Shown here: one piece after another, positions 1-12,442 of the stretch
Position numbering within the stretch: position 1 is the stretch's first letter
Layout of the letters: every line of letters begins with the position of its first letter
Source: Phoenix dactylifera
Lineage: Eukaryota > Streptophyta > Magnoliopsida > Arecales > Arecaceae
NCBI RefSeq assembly: GCF_009389715.1
Contig: NC_052399.1
Location: 3,612,938-3,676,937, forward strand
DNA length: 64,000 nt
Direction of reading: 5' to 3'
Translations under genes and position numbers: made by a program
Notes under the pieces: model-generated
What the model was told of the DNA's origin: nothing
The model's input: the letters and a program-made list of their open reading frames with translations, nothing else
Databases searched by the model: none

Positions 1-3000
1 CGGGTTCGACGGTTTCAGAAGGTCGGCGCCGCCTACATGGCCTTTATTTATTTACATCCATACCAGCGTCGTCCAGTCCAAACGCGAACCCGTTCTTCGA
101 TCTCGTGAGAGAGAGAGAGAGAAAGAAAGGGAGAACCTGCGAGGGTGGGGAGAGAGCGGTGGAACAACGGAGAAGAAGCAACGCTCTCGGCGGTAAACGT
201 TCTCTCAAGAAAAAGAAAAGAAGATTTTTTTTTTGTGCGTGAAAACCTAAATTTCTTCTGTTTCGATTCGATTACGAAATTCGATTGGTGATGCCCTAAT
301 GATGCCTGATCAGAGATTCAAGAGTCAAGGGTTCTTTTTCTTTCTTGCATGCATCATCGATGATTACTGTCTGATTCTCGTCTGATGATGTGTCCCGTCA
401 TTTTGTATCTAATCTGGAAATAATTTCTTACTTTCTTTGCAATTCTTTTTGATGGAAGTATTAATTCCGGTCAAGTAGCCCCCTTTAATATGTCGCTGTT
501 TTCTTTTATTAAATCTTCTCTGCTGTAAGTTTATATCAGGGCTTTATATCTGTATTTTTACGGCCAAAGTTTAAGATCTTGTAGTGAAAAACAAATAGGT
601 CTTCCCATCTTCCTCTACTTACTCTGCTAAAGACTGGTTGATTTGGCTGTATTTTATGGCGGCTTGCAAAGCAGAAAAATGAGTTGTTAGGTTTTAATTA
701 CTATCAAATTATTTCTAATTTTTAGATATAACAACATTAGCAATTCTTATTTTTATGGGTACTGTTGATGGATATCCTTGGGGCAACTGTTAAGAGTAAT
801 GTTGGCTTTACTCAATAACATATCAATATCTGATTGGAACTTCAAAGAGGAGATTTGACTTAAACAAATTTTCTGCAACACCCCATGTTCCTAATATGTG
901 TCGCTTATACCCAATATGTGATTTCTCTGTCGTCAAGACAAATCTAAACTACTCATATGGTGAGAAGAAAAGGAATGCTGTAGTGTCAGTAAAAGATGTG
1001 ATTGAGATGGAGAAACAGGGAGAGACTTTATGGGGAAAATTTTAAGATTTTTTTAATAATAAAAAAAATTGACTTTGCATAGTTAGATTCCTAGTGAAAA
1101 TGGAAAAAAGGTCATTAGTTAATTAACAAGGGCTTCACATTAGAGGATGCTGCTAGGGTATCCATTGATACTTCTCAATAAGGGTAAGGTATATTGTTCT
1201 GGGGACATCTTTGGAATGTTCTAGAAGTGCCTCATGTGTTTGCACATGCCAAATTGTCATTGTTGAATAGTATTGTAATGGGATTAGGGGCATAAATGTT
1301 TTCTCATAAAAATATATCAGTTTACTTTTCGGTCATATCTATTTTCTTCAAGATTGTTTGGATTCAGTATATTTTCTGATTTTACCTCCTTTCTTCTTCC
1401 ACAGAGTGTGTGAATGTGCAGATCGAATGAACAACGTATCCATTCTCTATTTAACTTTGACCCAAAATCATAATTATATCTTTTTAAATTTGATTTTCTG
1501 ATTTAGAATTACATTATACGGTATTAGGGTAGATTGATTCAACACCATGGAGGCTTTTTAAACCTCTAAGTAAGATTATGCAGGAAAACCACAACTTGCT
1601 TGACTATATTGATGACAACGAGGATATGCTTAGGTTTTTCTCTATATTAAGTGGCGATGAAGATGGAATAGATTATACCGGGCACTAAATAAGGAATAGA
1701 GAATTGAAGGTTCAGATGTGGATAAATTTGTCGCCTCCCATTTGATGGAAGACAATGTGATTGCTTTATAGACTTAATGGATTGCAGTTTGATTGTTGGA
1801 AGATTTTAACATGGTAGAAACAAGAATCATGAAGGATACAGCCATGAAGAACAAGAATAGAAGCACCATGCAAGATCCAGTTCTTAGTTTAAGTAATAAT
1901 GCCCATGAAAAAGTAGAACTAATCCTATTCGGTTGTGATATATTGGATCCTTGGCCATATTATTTGATGGTGGATGGGATGCTTCATGATTGTGATATAG
2001 TGAAGTAGCCACCCCAGGGATCCAATTATGAGAAAAGTCAGCACTAGCTTTGTTATTAGACCATGAAGTTGAGGCTGATTGCAAAGTCTTGAAGCAAGAC
2101 TGGTGGAGCAGAAGTGCGTTTTCCTGACTAGATTTATAGATGATGTTTAAAGTAGAACTTTCAATCACTTGAGATTTATTAAATTTTCTCTGGAAAACAA
2201 TTAAGGTTCATAAATTGAAATGAGCACTTTTCTTGGCTTATCATACGAAAATCATCTTTTAGACGCTTCTAAAGAGCTGAAAGGGTTGTCTAGACGAAGT
2301 TACTATGGATCGAGACTTTTGTGCTTGGAATTACATTACCTCCACTGGGAACAGCTTTACTTGGACTCAAATATAGCTCTAATAAATGAGCCAGTTGTGA
2401 TAAGTTGGTGTAATTCAACCCATGGTCTTCATAGAGCACAAATTGTGTTCAAGCTCAAGCTACTTGTAACTTTTATATTTACAACCAAAAAAAATCAACA
2501 ACTGGAATTTCAGGCAATTGGATTATATGCAACCAAGAACACCCATTGCAATTTCCATCATTTACAAAAAGCAAGTTAAATCAAAGCCGTACAACATATT
2601 GGTGTCTGCTTAGTGTTACAGCTTACGACAGTAATAAAAATTAAAATCTCATGTACCACAAGTGAAGTTTCGGCTGAAACTGAGTAGTTCCGGTCTAGTA
2701 GGTCAGTTTCAGCCTAAACTGACTAAAACTAGCCATAATATTTTTTTAAAGCTTTTTTATGTTCTCTGTCATATATTTATCATTTCTTTGTTTATTAGGT
2801 ACATCATCTATATAGTACCAATATTTAATGGATTTCCTTTTTTCTTGAGTTAAAAAGGGATATGTAGTAAATACAATTCTTGATGGCCAAGGCTTCTAAT
2901 GGCCTTTATCTTAGAACAGTAAAAATATTACTTTAAACAACTAAATACAACATTATTTCAAAGGCATTCTTTTTATAATAATAAATAAAACATTTCAGAA

Positions 3001-4142
3001 CTTCTTGGACTGGTGAGGAGCCATCTCAGGTGTATTGTTCTCACTATCAATACTCGCACCCACATTATGATAATGATGATGGCCACTGCTATGTGCATCA
3101 GTCACCTTGCAATAGTATGTGGTATTAAATAGGTAAACATAATTTATTTTATGCTCCTATGTACTTATCTTGTTTGTTTGTGCTTGATTATTTTATATCA
3201 TCTTATAATTTAGTTAAGATATTGGTCCATTCATGTAATATATTTAGTGTCGATTCAACATAGTTTAATTTCAGATTGAAGCTACCAAACTATATAAACA
3301 ATGAACATAGATAACTTCAAACACAATTAAACTGATAGAAAATGTTTTGCCTATGGTTTAACTTCATTTGAAACTACTCGAACTGTATAAGTTATGAACG
3401 TAGATAATTTAAAATACAATCAAATGATGGAAAATAATTTACCTTGATTTTGTTTTTCCTTTTTTTTATTTTTTTAGATTTTTTGTAGCTTTTTTGGCCG
3501 AAACTCCGAACCTGAGTGAAATTGCTGTAACTACCAAAATACTCTACCAAAGGGACCAAAACCAAATTTTAAAAACTTGGAAGGCATGGCATATAAGAAC
3601 TTTAGGATGCATAAATCCATAAACCATGATTCAGTGATGTCTATATCTTGCTTTTTTTCGTAGTTAGAGCTTCACAGTTCATCACTGCTCCTTATGTTTC
3701 GAAATGTTGGTGAACAGTACTGGAGTAATTATAAATTAGAATAGCTTGTCCTAGAATGGGCCAGCATTCATGAAAAGCTACAGACATTCTAGCTTGTCCT
3801 ATCATGCCTTCAGCCAACATTTCTTCTACTGTTTATAAGAGTTCAATTTATCACTTCTAGCTTATCCTAGCAAAAGGACTCCTATTTAGCTAATTGTTAT
3901 TTTGCCCATTACTTCTCACAGCAAGAAATTCAAAGGTGCCTTAAAGCACCAATGATCTTGTTGCTAGGATACCATAAATTTGCAGTGGGCAGGTAATAGA
4001 TACCATACTCTTCAGTTTATGAATGCATAAACTGAATAATAAGATACTATATCTGGGCATATCTTCTTTGTGCTTTATTTGTTTATTGATTTTTCTATTA
4101 TTTTTCACCTGAATATATAACCACATGCAGTTGACCAGAACC
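1..4142 (+). other. Non-coding 5' region of the MUSTANG-like gene, possible leader exon and intron
   Basis: The first ~210 bases contain a GA-rich stretch near 108-160 and a possible donor near 191-196, which looks like a plant 5' leader. From there to an acceptor at about 4134 no convincing coding exon is visible, so a long 5'-UTR intron is possible but unproven. Short open frames at 1793-2008 and 2220-2579 have no recognisable domain and are interrupted by stops on both sides. They look like worn remnants rather than exons. A two-copy direct repeat lies at 3273-3455 and is listed separately. Confidence 0.35.
3273..3455. repeat. Two diverged direct copies of a ~92-bp unit
   Basis: The segment starting at 3273 (motif GAAGCTACCAAAC, then ATGAACATAGATAA) recurs about 92 bp later with changes (GAAACTACTCGAAC, then ATGAACGTAGATAA). 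Both copies continue with an 'ACAATyAAA...GATrGAAAAT' stretch. This is a small local tandem duplication in the presumed leader intron, with no coding content. Confidence 0.55.
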
Positions 4143-7100
4143 ATGGTAGAGGGGACCGTTATAGCTGTTTGCCAATTTGGTGGAGATTTTGTCTCAAATG
4201 ATGATGGAACTATCTCTTACAGTGGTGGAGAAGCTCATGCAATAGATATCAGCCGTGACATGAAGTTTGATGATCTCAAATCAGAATTAACGAGTATGTT
4301 TAATATTGACAGTAGTCCCTTGTCTATCAAGTACTTTCTTCCAGGCAACCAACGAACTCTTATCACAATATCTAGTGACAAAGATCTAAGGCGCATGGTT
4401 GATTTTAATATGGGTTCTATAACAACAGACCTATACATCTCAAGTAAGGTTGACAGCAGGTAACCTAGAAACAATACTCTGTTTTCATCACCCTTTAAAA
4501 GATATATGAGTTTCTAAATACAATCATTCTTTAATTTGCATGAGTTGCACCTCTATTTTCTTTTTGTTGTGAATTTGCAAGGACTGTATTCTTTTCTAGG
4601 GCACACAGGAATATTGGAGCTGACTCAGGTACTTCTATAGTTGACAAAGTTGGTGCTGTCTGCAGTGTCAGATCAGAGAGGCTTACAGCTGTCAATGGAA
4701 GTAGCAAAAGGTATATATACTCCAGTTATTACTTTCTAAGTTCTTGCTATCTACATTGTGTTTAATAACTTTAATTAATAAACTTGTACTCTTTTAGGGC
4801 GCCTAGGGGTAGGATTTCTGTAGTAGGTGCAAATACCCATAAAGTTGACTGGTTCCACTGCTGAAAATATTAGACAGTTGAAAGTAAACACTGCAGGAAT
4901 AAGTAATGGGAGGTATATTTTACAAAATCACTCTGCTTTGTATATCTGATTCATATCTTCTGTATCAACATGAAACATATGCTTTACTCGAGTTATTAGG
5001 GGACTAGGATCTACGAAGAACTGTATCACAAATATACTTGTATCTTTACCTTTCCTTTGTAGTATGGTTTCTTAATATGTTATTTTGTGTTTCCTATCAT
5101 AATTATGTTGGCTACGTATACATGGCCGCTGCTGAATTTTTCTAGGTTCTGTCTTGTAATTTTGGTCTTTTGCAATTAAACCAGTTTAAGAAGTTTTCAG
5201 GATCAGACTTAAAATTGGAAAATAGTGAGTACTTGTTTTGAGTTGTCTAAATGCTTTTCTTCCCTTGCATTACTTTTTAATTCTTACATTGCAACTAGGA
5301 TTGTTGCAGCTGATTCAGTTACACTTTCTGCCTCTTCCCCGACTGTGGACATTGTTGAACAGCAGAGATTTGTCACTGATGACAATATTGAAGACAGGTA
5401 TGCCATAAGATCTCCTCAGGTTAGCTGCTTGATCCCACGAACAAAATCACTTGGAATGCATGTTTCTGTAGGGCAACTCACAGATCCCTAGCTGACTCAA
5501 GCACCCCTATCATCATAGCTGTAGATGCTGCTGAGAATGCTGGACCACAGTCTGCTCCTTGGGATTGTGTTATTACTGAAGTCGGGCAAGAATTTGATAA
5601 CGTGAAAGCCTTTCGTGATGAACTGTGTAAATATGCTTTTGTCAAAGGTTTTGCATACAAATATATAAAGAATGACAATGTTCGCGTAACTGTTAAATGC
5701 ACTGTAGAGACTTGTCCATGGCGGATACATGCTTCAGGGTCAGCTCGTAAGCAGAAGTTTATAATCAAGAAATTCAACAATGTACACACATGTGGAGCTG
5801 GAAGTGGTGATGATGGTCACCAACGAGCAACAAGGCATTGGTTAGCAAGGATTGTAAAGGAAAAATTACTGGATAATCCACAGTCAAAGCCCAGAGATAT
5901 TGCAAGAGATATTTATCGAGATTATGGAATTAATTTGAACTATACTCAAGCTTGGCATGCAAAAGAGGCTGCCCAGAAAGAGCTTCATTTCTTGCATGAA
6001 GAGGTATGCAATCAGTTGCCTCGTTTATGTAAAAAAATAATGGAGGCTAATCCTGGTAGTATAACCACATTAGCTGCATCTGTTGATTCGAAGGTGCGTC
6101 GTGTATTTGTCTCTTTACATGCCTCTCTTCATGGTTTTGAGCATGGGTGTCGACCTCTTCTTTTTCTTGATAGAATTCCTCTAAAAGCAAATAATCAGTG
6201 GAAGTTATTAGGTGCAGCTGCGATGGATGGAGATGATGGTATCTTCCCAGTTGCCTTTGCTGCAGTGGAAGCTGAAACTCACAATAGTTGGCATTGGTTC
6301 TTAGTACAGTTAAAACATGCAGTATCAACATCTCGTAATATAACGATTGTGTCTTGCAGACAGAAGGGCCTAGATGAGTCTGTGCCTAGAGTTTTTGAGG
6401 ATAGTTTCCATGCCTACTCTCTGTTTCATCTAATCGAGGAATTGAAAGCAGAATTGAAGAAGAGTTCTTATTCAGAACAAGATAAGCGTGCAATTGTCAA
6501 CAATTTCAAAAGTGCTGCCCAGACTTATGTAGTTGATGACTTTAATACATGCATTGATAGAATCAAAAATATTTCAACAGATGTTGCTGAATGGGTAATG
6601 TCTACTAAGCCTGAACATTGGTCGTATTCCTTATTTAGAGGTTCACGTTATGATCATCTCTCAGCAAACATTGTAGAATCATTAAGCAGATGGATTGCAG
6701 TGAAAGATGAGTCCACAATAGTGCAGTTGATTGGCGCATTGCATGCTAAGATAAAGGATGTTTTGGATTCTCGTAGGCAAACTTCTAGCACATGGGCTGG
6801 AACACTGACACCATCAATCGAGCAAAAATTACAGAAAGAGATCCCCAAGGCCCGAATGCTTCTTGTCGTATGTTCTTCTGATTCTGTATTTGAGGTTCAT
6901 GGTAGTTCAATAAACGTTGTTAATATTGCTAGCTGGGAATGCACATGCCAGAGGTGGCAGCTTATGGGATTGCCTTGCTTGCATGCTATTGCGGTCTTTA
7001 ATCGTGTTGGTAGATCTGCATATGACTATTGCTCTAGATATTTCAGATGTGAAAGTTATCGTTTGACCTATTCAGCATCAATCAACCCAGTCCCAGATAT

Positions 7101-7275
7101 TGAGAGCATCAGTTCTGTAGCTGGTGCAAATTCATATCCCCCTCATACTCAGCGCCCACCAGGACGACGAAAGAGAAAGCGAATTAATCCTCGTAAGACA
7201 AGTATTAGGCCACTCCACTGCAGTAGGTGCAAGGAGGCTGGTCACAACAAGGCAACGTGTGAAGCACAGTTGTAG
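4143..7275 (+). CDS. MUSTANG-B-like domesticated MULE transposase with PB1 domain (exons 4143-4459, 4600-4710, 5299-5397, 5472-7275)
   Basis: The ATG at 4143 (context ACCATGG) opens a PB1 domain (about residues 1-105). The exons join in frame, all through phase-2 AG|G junctions, to give about 776 aa ending with TAG at 7275. The large last exon encodes a MuDR-type DNA-binding region (around 'CPWRIHAS'), a MULE core ('LLFLDRIPL', 'AAMDGDDGIFPVAFAAV'), a SWIM finger (CTC...LPCLHA) and a C-terminal CCHC knuckle (CX2CX4HX4C, 'CSRCKEAGHNKATC'). This order is that of plant MUSTANG-B genes, which are transposase-derived host genes thought to act in the nucleus in development; their biochemical role is not settled. 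The family motif VSDRQKG appears here as VSCRQKG (codon 6355-6357), and the HxxC..H part as HAYSLFHL, so transposition activity is doubtful. No terminal inverted repeats were seen around the gene. A further exon-like segment at 4798-4912 is frame-broken and omitted here. Confidence 0.85.
4798..4912 (+). pseudogene. Frame-broken exon of the MUSTANG-like gene
   Basis: The segment has a good acceptor (CTTTTAG before 4798) and donor (AG|GTATAT at 4913) and starts and ends in the AG|G style of its neighbours. It is 115 bp long, one more than a multiple of three. Read from the upstream phase it hits TGA at 4861-4863. The other frame is open to the donor from the middle of the segment. A one-base shift therefore broke an exon that was probably once in frame. 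Because the flanking introns are both phase 2, skipping it restores the reading frame. Confidence 0.55.
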
Positions 7276-8810
7276 ATTCATGTTATATCTGTTTAAGTTA
7301 TATGGTATCTTCTTTTGACCTTTGGAAAGCATCTGTGAAGCATGGCATGTGTTGTTTTTTTCTCCTGATATTGCAAGAGGTTTTTGCTTATCTAAGGCTT
7401 ATAGATGTATCATTTGCTTTATTTTTCATCCTTGTTATAATTAGATGTCGCGCAAGCTCAATGTAAAATGAACACCCCTTTTTTTTCATAATGACTGCCT
7501 TCTCTTGATTTGGAGGATCAGGACAATTGTAAATTAAGCAGCAGCTATCTCCATTAGTTGTTTGTAGGAAATGCCAATAGGTAAGTTCTCTAAATGTGCA
7601 GGTAAACTTGAATTATTTATCTTCTCAAGTTGTCAGACCGATTATTTTGTAACTTGATGATAAAGGAAAACAATTCTGACTTTTTGAATTAGCTTAGCTT
7701 ATTTATAACTTAACCAAGGAGAAATTTCACCCAATGTTTTTGCAGGGTTCACGTTCTGTTGTCATCCTACCGGCCAGCTGGTGATGATGTTTGTCAATTG
7801 TCTGTCTATATTTCTGCTTTGCCCCCCAGATATTGTCTATTTTTCTGTTACGTAAATTCCTCTTCCTTCTCTATTTGATGGTTTCCATTTTAACTCTGAA
7901 CTATAGGCTTGGTTGATCTCTCATGGACTTCTACCGGTGAGTGAATTGGACTTGTTATATATCAGTCGAGCACAGAGCAATCTGAGTGAATATATCAGCA
8001 TAAAGCAGGCTAATAAGTCATAATAACAAAATGCGGACTCAGTCATCTGCGCTCAAATGAAAAATTAGGTAATCTCGTCTGATCGATTCTCTATAATTCT
8101 AAACTTTATTTCATTTATCTGAGGTGGTCCCATGTTCCAAAGACCAACTACCTGTTAACCAGAGAGCCAGTTCCCTCTTATTGTTGTAATGGCCATACGC
8201 AGAACTTGTTTTATTTTTGCTGAAGCCTAGCTGATTCTCTTTAGCTTCTCATTTGATGAAAATAGCTATTTCTAGGGTTTTGTCAAGGTGTCTGTTTTCT
8301 GCACCAGGATTATGTCAGAAGCATCATATTTGTAATTATCTTTCTGACTGATGATTTGATGAAACTAATTCTCTTTCTGATGATTTGATGGAATTGATTT
8401 TTTCCAGGGAGTTCCTATACGGTTTTGCTCTTTATTTTATTATCATTGTGTATGTGGTGCAATATATTTGTAGTTATATTGCATCTTAAATGCGAAAATG
8501 TAGGTGCTCGATTACATTGACTTCCTTAGCTTACATGCATGATCATTCCAGCAGGGGTGGACATTGTTGTACGATGGAGGATGCACGAGTGTATGTGAAT
8601 TGTTTGAATGTACATCACAAATATACTGTTACCATTCACTTGCTAATGATCATTTATCTCTTCAAATGAGATGTCGCAATTGGAGGTTGGTTGATGCCAA
8701 ACATGATGAGATTGGTGGTATTAGTCAGGCCCTGCTGCCGCTCGATCAAGCACAACTGACTTTATGGGTTTAGCAGTATTAACTTAGGAGCAATCAGTAG
8801 CGGATGACCT
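7276..8810. other. 3' flank of the MUSTANG-like gene
   Basis: This is AT-rich sequence following the TAG. It contains intron-like stretches and could hold the 3' UTR and spliced 3' non-coding exons. I see no coding exon and no clear poly(A) signal. The open frame at 8564-8773 has no recognisable domain. Confidence 0.4.
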
Positions 8811-9102
8811 ATAGGGGGCGTTTGGTATGGGGTGATCGTTCTAGGATCAAGGGTGATATGGGTGGATGTGATGAGATCACCGTGTTTGGTTGCACCATGG
8901 TGATCCTACGTGGCGGTGATCTTAAATCACCTCTACTTCTCAAATCACTCCTCAATTCGGTGATGGGGTATCCGTCCTTGAGGTCAGGAATCCAAGACCA
9001 CCCCATGGCAGTGATCCTGGGTTGAAAGTTAAAGACAAAAATATCCCTCAAGTTAGTAGAAAAATTGATATATCAATATACTATCAATATATTATGTCAA
9101 TG

Positions 9103-9135
<33 letters not shown>

Positions 9136-9865
9136 GTTGATATTATATATTATATTAATGATATATATTATATTATAATATATTACTAATCATATTATTA
9201 TCCTATTATTATTGAAGGATAATTTTAAATTCTAGTAGAAATATATTATTATATTTTATAATTATATAACAAAAATATTTAATATGTTACTATATTACTC
9301 CTATTCACTTTATTTTTCTAATCAAAATAATTATTAGTATTAAAAAAATCTATTATAAGTATAAATAAAAAATATTAATTCTATAATGAAAAATAACATA
9401 TTTTTGTAAGATTAATAATTTAAAGGAGTAATAAATATATTTTTATAGAATATATTAATAATTAACATATTAATAAATATATTAATATTTATATTATAAT
9501 ATATTTTATATTATTAATAAATATATGATAAGGGCTACTAAAAGTAGAATATGTGACATAATTATGGAGCTATTATAGGAATTAGTATATTGACTTACAT
9601 TTTTAATTTATGAGAATTAAAAATATATAAAAAAATCATTTAAGATATATCAAAGGTATTTGTGGTATTATGTGGTCAGTGATTTTGGATTTTTGACCAT
9701 CTAAACAAGTTACTCATGGATATCCGGAGATTTTTAATCACTGGACCATGGTCTATCAAACATATTGATCTTAGATCACCGGAGATCAAATCATCCCAGC
9801 ATTCGGATCACCGGGGATCTTAGATCACCATGGTGATCCTGTTGGGGTTACCAAACGCCCCCATA
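8811..9865. mobile_element. 1.05-kb non-autonomous TIR transposon, PIF/Harbinger-like
   Basis: The element proper is 8814-9862. The left end GGGGGCGTTTGGTA is matched perfectly by the inverted right end TACCAAACGCCCCC, and both are flanked by ATA (8811-8813 and 9863-9865), a 3-bp target duplication. Inside each end are several GTGATC/GATCAC subterminal motifs. The middle is extremely AT-rich with an (AT)n run near 9102-9131. There is no transposase frame, so it is non-autonomous. TIR style and 3-bp duplication suggest PIF/Harbinger (usual TSD is TWA); other superfamilies are not excluded. Confidence 0.8.
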
Positions 9866-10201
9866 GCTTTTTTCAGAATTATAAGCCAGTGGCAAAGTAT
9901 AGTCCGTACATAGGAATCTAATTCTGCTTCCCCAGTTTACCCAACTATTTAAAGTTTCCAACTTCCCAAGTAGCATATTATAAAACAAGATTAATAACAC
10001 CTAAGATCTAACCTGAAATTTCATAGTTTACAAGCTTACAAAAGGCACAACTGTCACCACTAAGCTTGAGTTGTTCAAATAAAAAGTTAGTACAAGCACC
10101 AAGTTCCTTTGAGTCAAGCATAGCTTCATATTATTTTGGACGAAAAAGTACATAGAGTATCAAATTTGCTAATATATAAATCCACGTTATGGGGTCAGCT
10201 A
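9866..10201. other. Spacer without visible features
   Basis: AT-rich DNA between the TIR element and the minus-strand zinc-finger relic. It could contain the 3' end of that relic; I see nothing supportable in it. Confidence 0.3.
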
Positions 10202-10618
10202 TTATCTTCTGTATTTTTTCGAGCTTCTGGAAGAGAATTTCATATCCTTCTTTGCATTCATGCTCTCTGTTTTTCGCATATCCTTCGTAACCAAATCTTT
10301 GAACTTTATAAAGCCTCCCTCAATCTGATGTTTTAGATCAACTATGATGTGATGGATATCCTGGCCTAAAGGAAAAATAAACCACAACTAAGCTCTTCCG
10401 TGACCTACAACTCAAATTGAATTAAAGTCAATTACTAGATCACAAAGAGATGGACATATATGATCATCAAATAACCACAACAATCCAACCCAGTAACTAC
10501 AACACTCATAAAACTGTTTTCCCTTGCTGCGTGGCTTAGTGGATTGTCTTAAGCCAAATCTCAAGCCATAATAACATGTGACCCCTGGTGGAGTTATATA
10601 TTTTGAACCCGAGGACAT
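10202..10618 (-). pseudogene. Decayed GRF-type zinc-finger-like gene fragment
   Basis: On the minus strand an ATG at 10616-10618 opens a 68-residue frame with 'CYYGLRFGLRQS', 'KGKQFYECCSYW' and 'LLWLFDDHI'. This spacing resembles the plant GRF zinc finger (CxCGL...R.S.....G..FYGCPNY....C.FF.W.D). The second cysteine is Tyr and the later C-x(n)-F/W cysteine is missing, so it should not bind zinc normally. A second minus-strand frame (10202-10387) is rich in Lys and could be the helical tail that follows the finger in such proteins. The two are separated by a stop and a possible intron (AG acceptor near 10365). It is either a pseudogene or a diverged gene; the assignment is by pattern only. Confidence 0.35.
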
Positions 10619-10833
10619 GCCGCTAGCTGCTTGTCCTTATTACCAATGAATCTAGAAAAAGAGAACATAGAAAGCATGAATGCATTTAGGAGCCTTGGAG
10701 CCAAGCAAAAAAACATGTCCATAATTAAATCATGCTAGAAATGCTTCATCAAACATAAGATAAGGAAGCTAACTTCCTTTCTCTACTCTCACACGCTCTT
10801 TCTCAATTTCTATATGACAGCAGCTACACACGC

Positions 10834-10874
<41 letters not shown>

Positions 10875-11040
10875 GGGATGGAGAGGGGAAGAGGGAGAGA
10901 TAAAAGTTGATGGAGTTGGCTGGCGGGTTAGGGTTGTAGGAAAGGAAGCGAGGAGGGGAGGAAAGGGGAGACCGGATATAGAGGAAAGGGTGAAGGGCCT
11001 ACCTGTGGAGTGAGGAGGCTGGGGCTAAATTAGTCAAAAA
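10619..11040 (-). other. GA/CT-rich possible 5' leader of the minus-strand relic
   Basis: On the minus strand this stretch is CT-rich, holds 'ACCCTAACCC' and has a CAG|GTAGGC donor-like site near 11002, as in plant 5' UTRs. On the + strand it carries an (AG)n tract at 10836-10871. No coding potential was seen. Confidence 0.25.
10836..10871. repeat. (AG)18 microsatellite
   Basis: Uninterrupted AG dinucleotide run, about 36 bp. Confidence 0.9.
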
Positions 11041-12442
11041 AATAAAAATTAACACCATTTGAGAGAATATTGGAGGTTATTTTATTTCCATACTATGGAT
11101 CAAAACATAATTAGTCAACAGATTTCAGGGATATGTACATAAATATAGATGATATGTGGATTAATATGCAACTACAGAAAACTTTTATGATATATGTCTT
11201 ACCTAAGGAGTTTGCTCGGTTGCTAGATTCAGAAAAATTTTAGATAAGAGAAAAAAATTTATAATTCTTTGCATGCAGTTTCTGTATTCCAAAATATATG
11301 AATCTTTTTTGAGAGCCATCATTTTTCTATTTTATTAAGATCAATTTTAATGGCAGTATTTAAAAAAAAAATATTTTTAGTGAAACAAGTTTTGTAATAA
11401 AAAATGCTAATAAAATTATTTTAACGGCGGGTGATGTCAAGATTTTTAATACTATCGTTTCGATGATAGAATTATGGGCTGGGTAGATTGGGTTAACTTA
11501 TGCTACATAGATTCTTTATATTTACTTAAAATAATTTTTTGATGGTTGCTGGATGACTTTCGAATCCACTTTTGCCGATACCAAATTTTATCCATTCCCA
11601 TAAGATTGCCGACGGATGATGTGTGCCCTATTTTATATTGAGATTTGACGTGTGCATAGAAAAGTCAAACATATTGTCCTATCTATACTCGTTTTATTTT
11701 AATTCATCCGACTTAAATAAAAAAATAGAAAAAAAAAACCTGAAAAAGGAGCATCAAAGAATTAAGGAGCCGCAGATCGGATCGCCTTCGTCCGCCGACT
11801 GGAAACAACATCGCTTTCTTGAATTCTTCTTCTTGATGCAGAGATTTGCTCGCTCTGTTGCCGGATCCACCATGATTCCTTGTTTTTAATTAAATAGACA
11901 GCGAAAGCGAGAAGAGGAATCTGGTAAGGTAAGAGTTGGAAGCACGCTCCTTCCTTCTCTTTTTCAACTCACCGACGGCTGGATCTTTTGTTTTTAATCG
12001 GTTCTTGGATTTTTCGAAATTTTTTATACCGAGAAGAGAGAGCGAGAACAGAGTTCGGATTAGTATTCCGCGGGAAAGGAGGAGCGAGAGGAAGAGGTCA
12101 AGAATTGGGATCGGATTCTTTTTCTTCAAGAAGCCCTTTCTTGGGTTGTAACGTCACCAAAAGACACCACTAATTTATAGGAGGGGAAGGGAGAAGGATA
12201 AGGTAAGTGGGGGTTGTTGAGGCGGCTGGTCTTTAGTGCGATAGGCTGGGGTTTTTGGGAGGTCAAGTGGCGACCTTCCTTTGTTTGCCCCCATTTTCGA
12301 GGTAGGCGGCCGTTATGCTTTCCTGGAAATTAGGGTTCTTTCTTCTTCTCCTCCATTCTGTTTTTTTTTTTTTTTTTAATATCTCGCTTTTTGCCCATCT
12401 CGCAGTAGTACCAGCCGGTGTTGCAGGAGAGGAGGCGACGAG
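11041..12442 (+). promoter_or_regulatory. Upstream region and probable 5' leader of VAS1
   Basis: The first part (to about 11,700) is AT-rich with no gene. From about 11,760 the sequence becomes GA/CT-rich and GC-richer, like a plant transcript leader, and runs up to the VAS1 ATG at 12443. An upstream ATG at 12315 is out of frame with the main start and would lie in the leader if transcription begins before it. The transcription start cannot be fixed from sequence alone. Confidence 0.4.

Noticed and set aside
1793..2579. Protein-coding exons upstream of the PB1 exon
   Set aside because: Short frames separated by stops, no domain, and the PB1 exon has its own good start codon.
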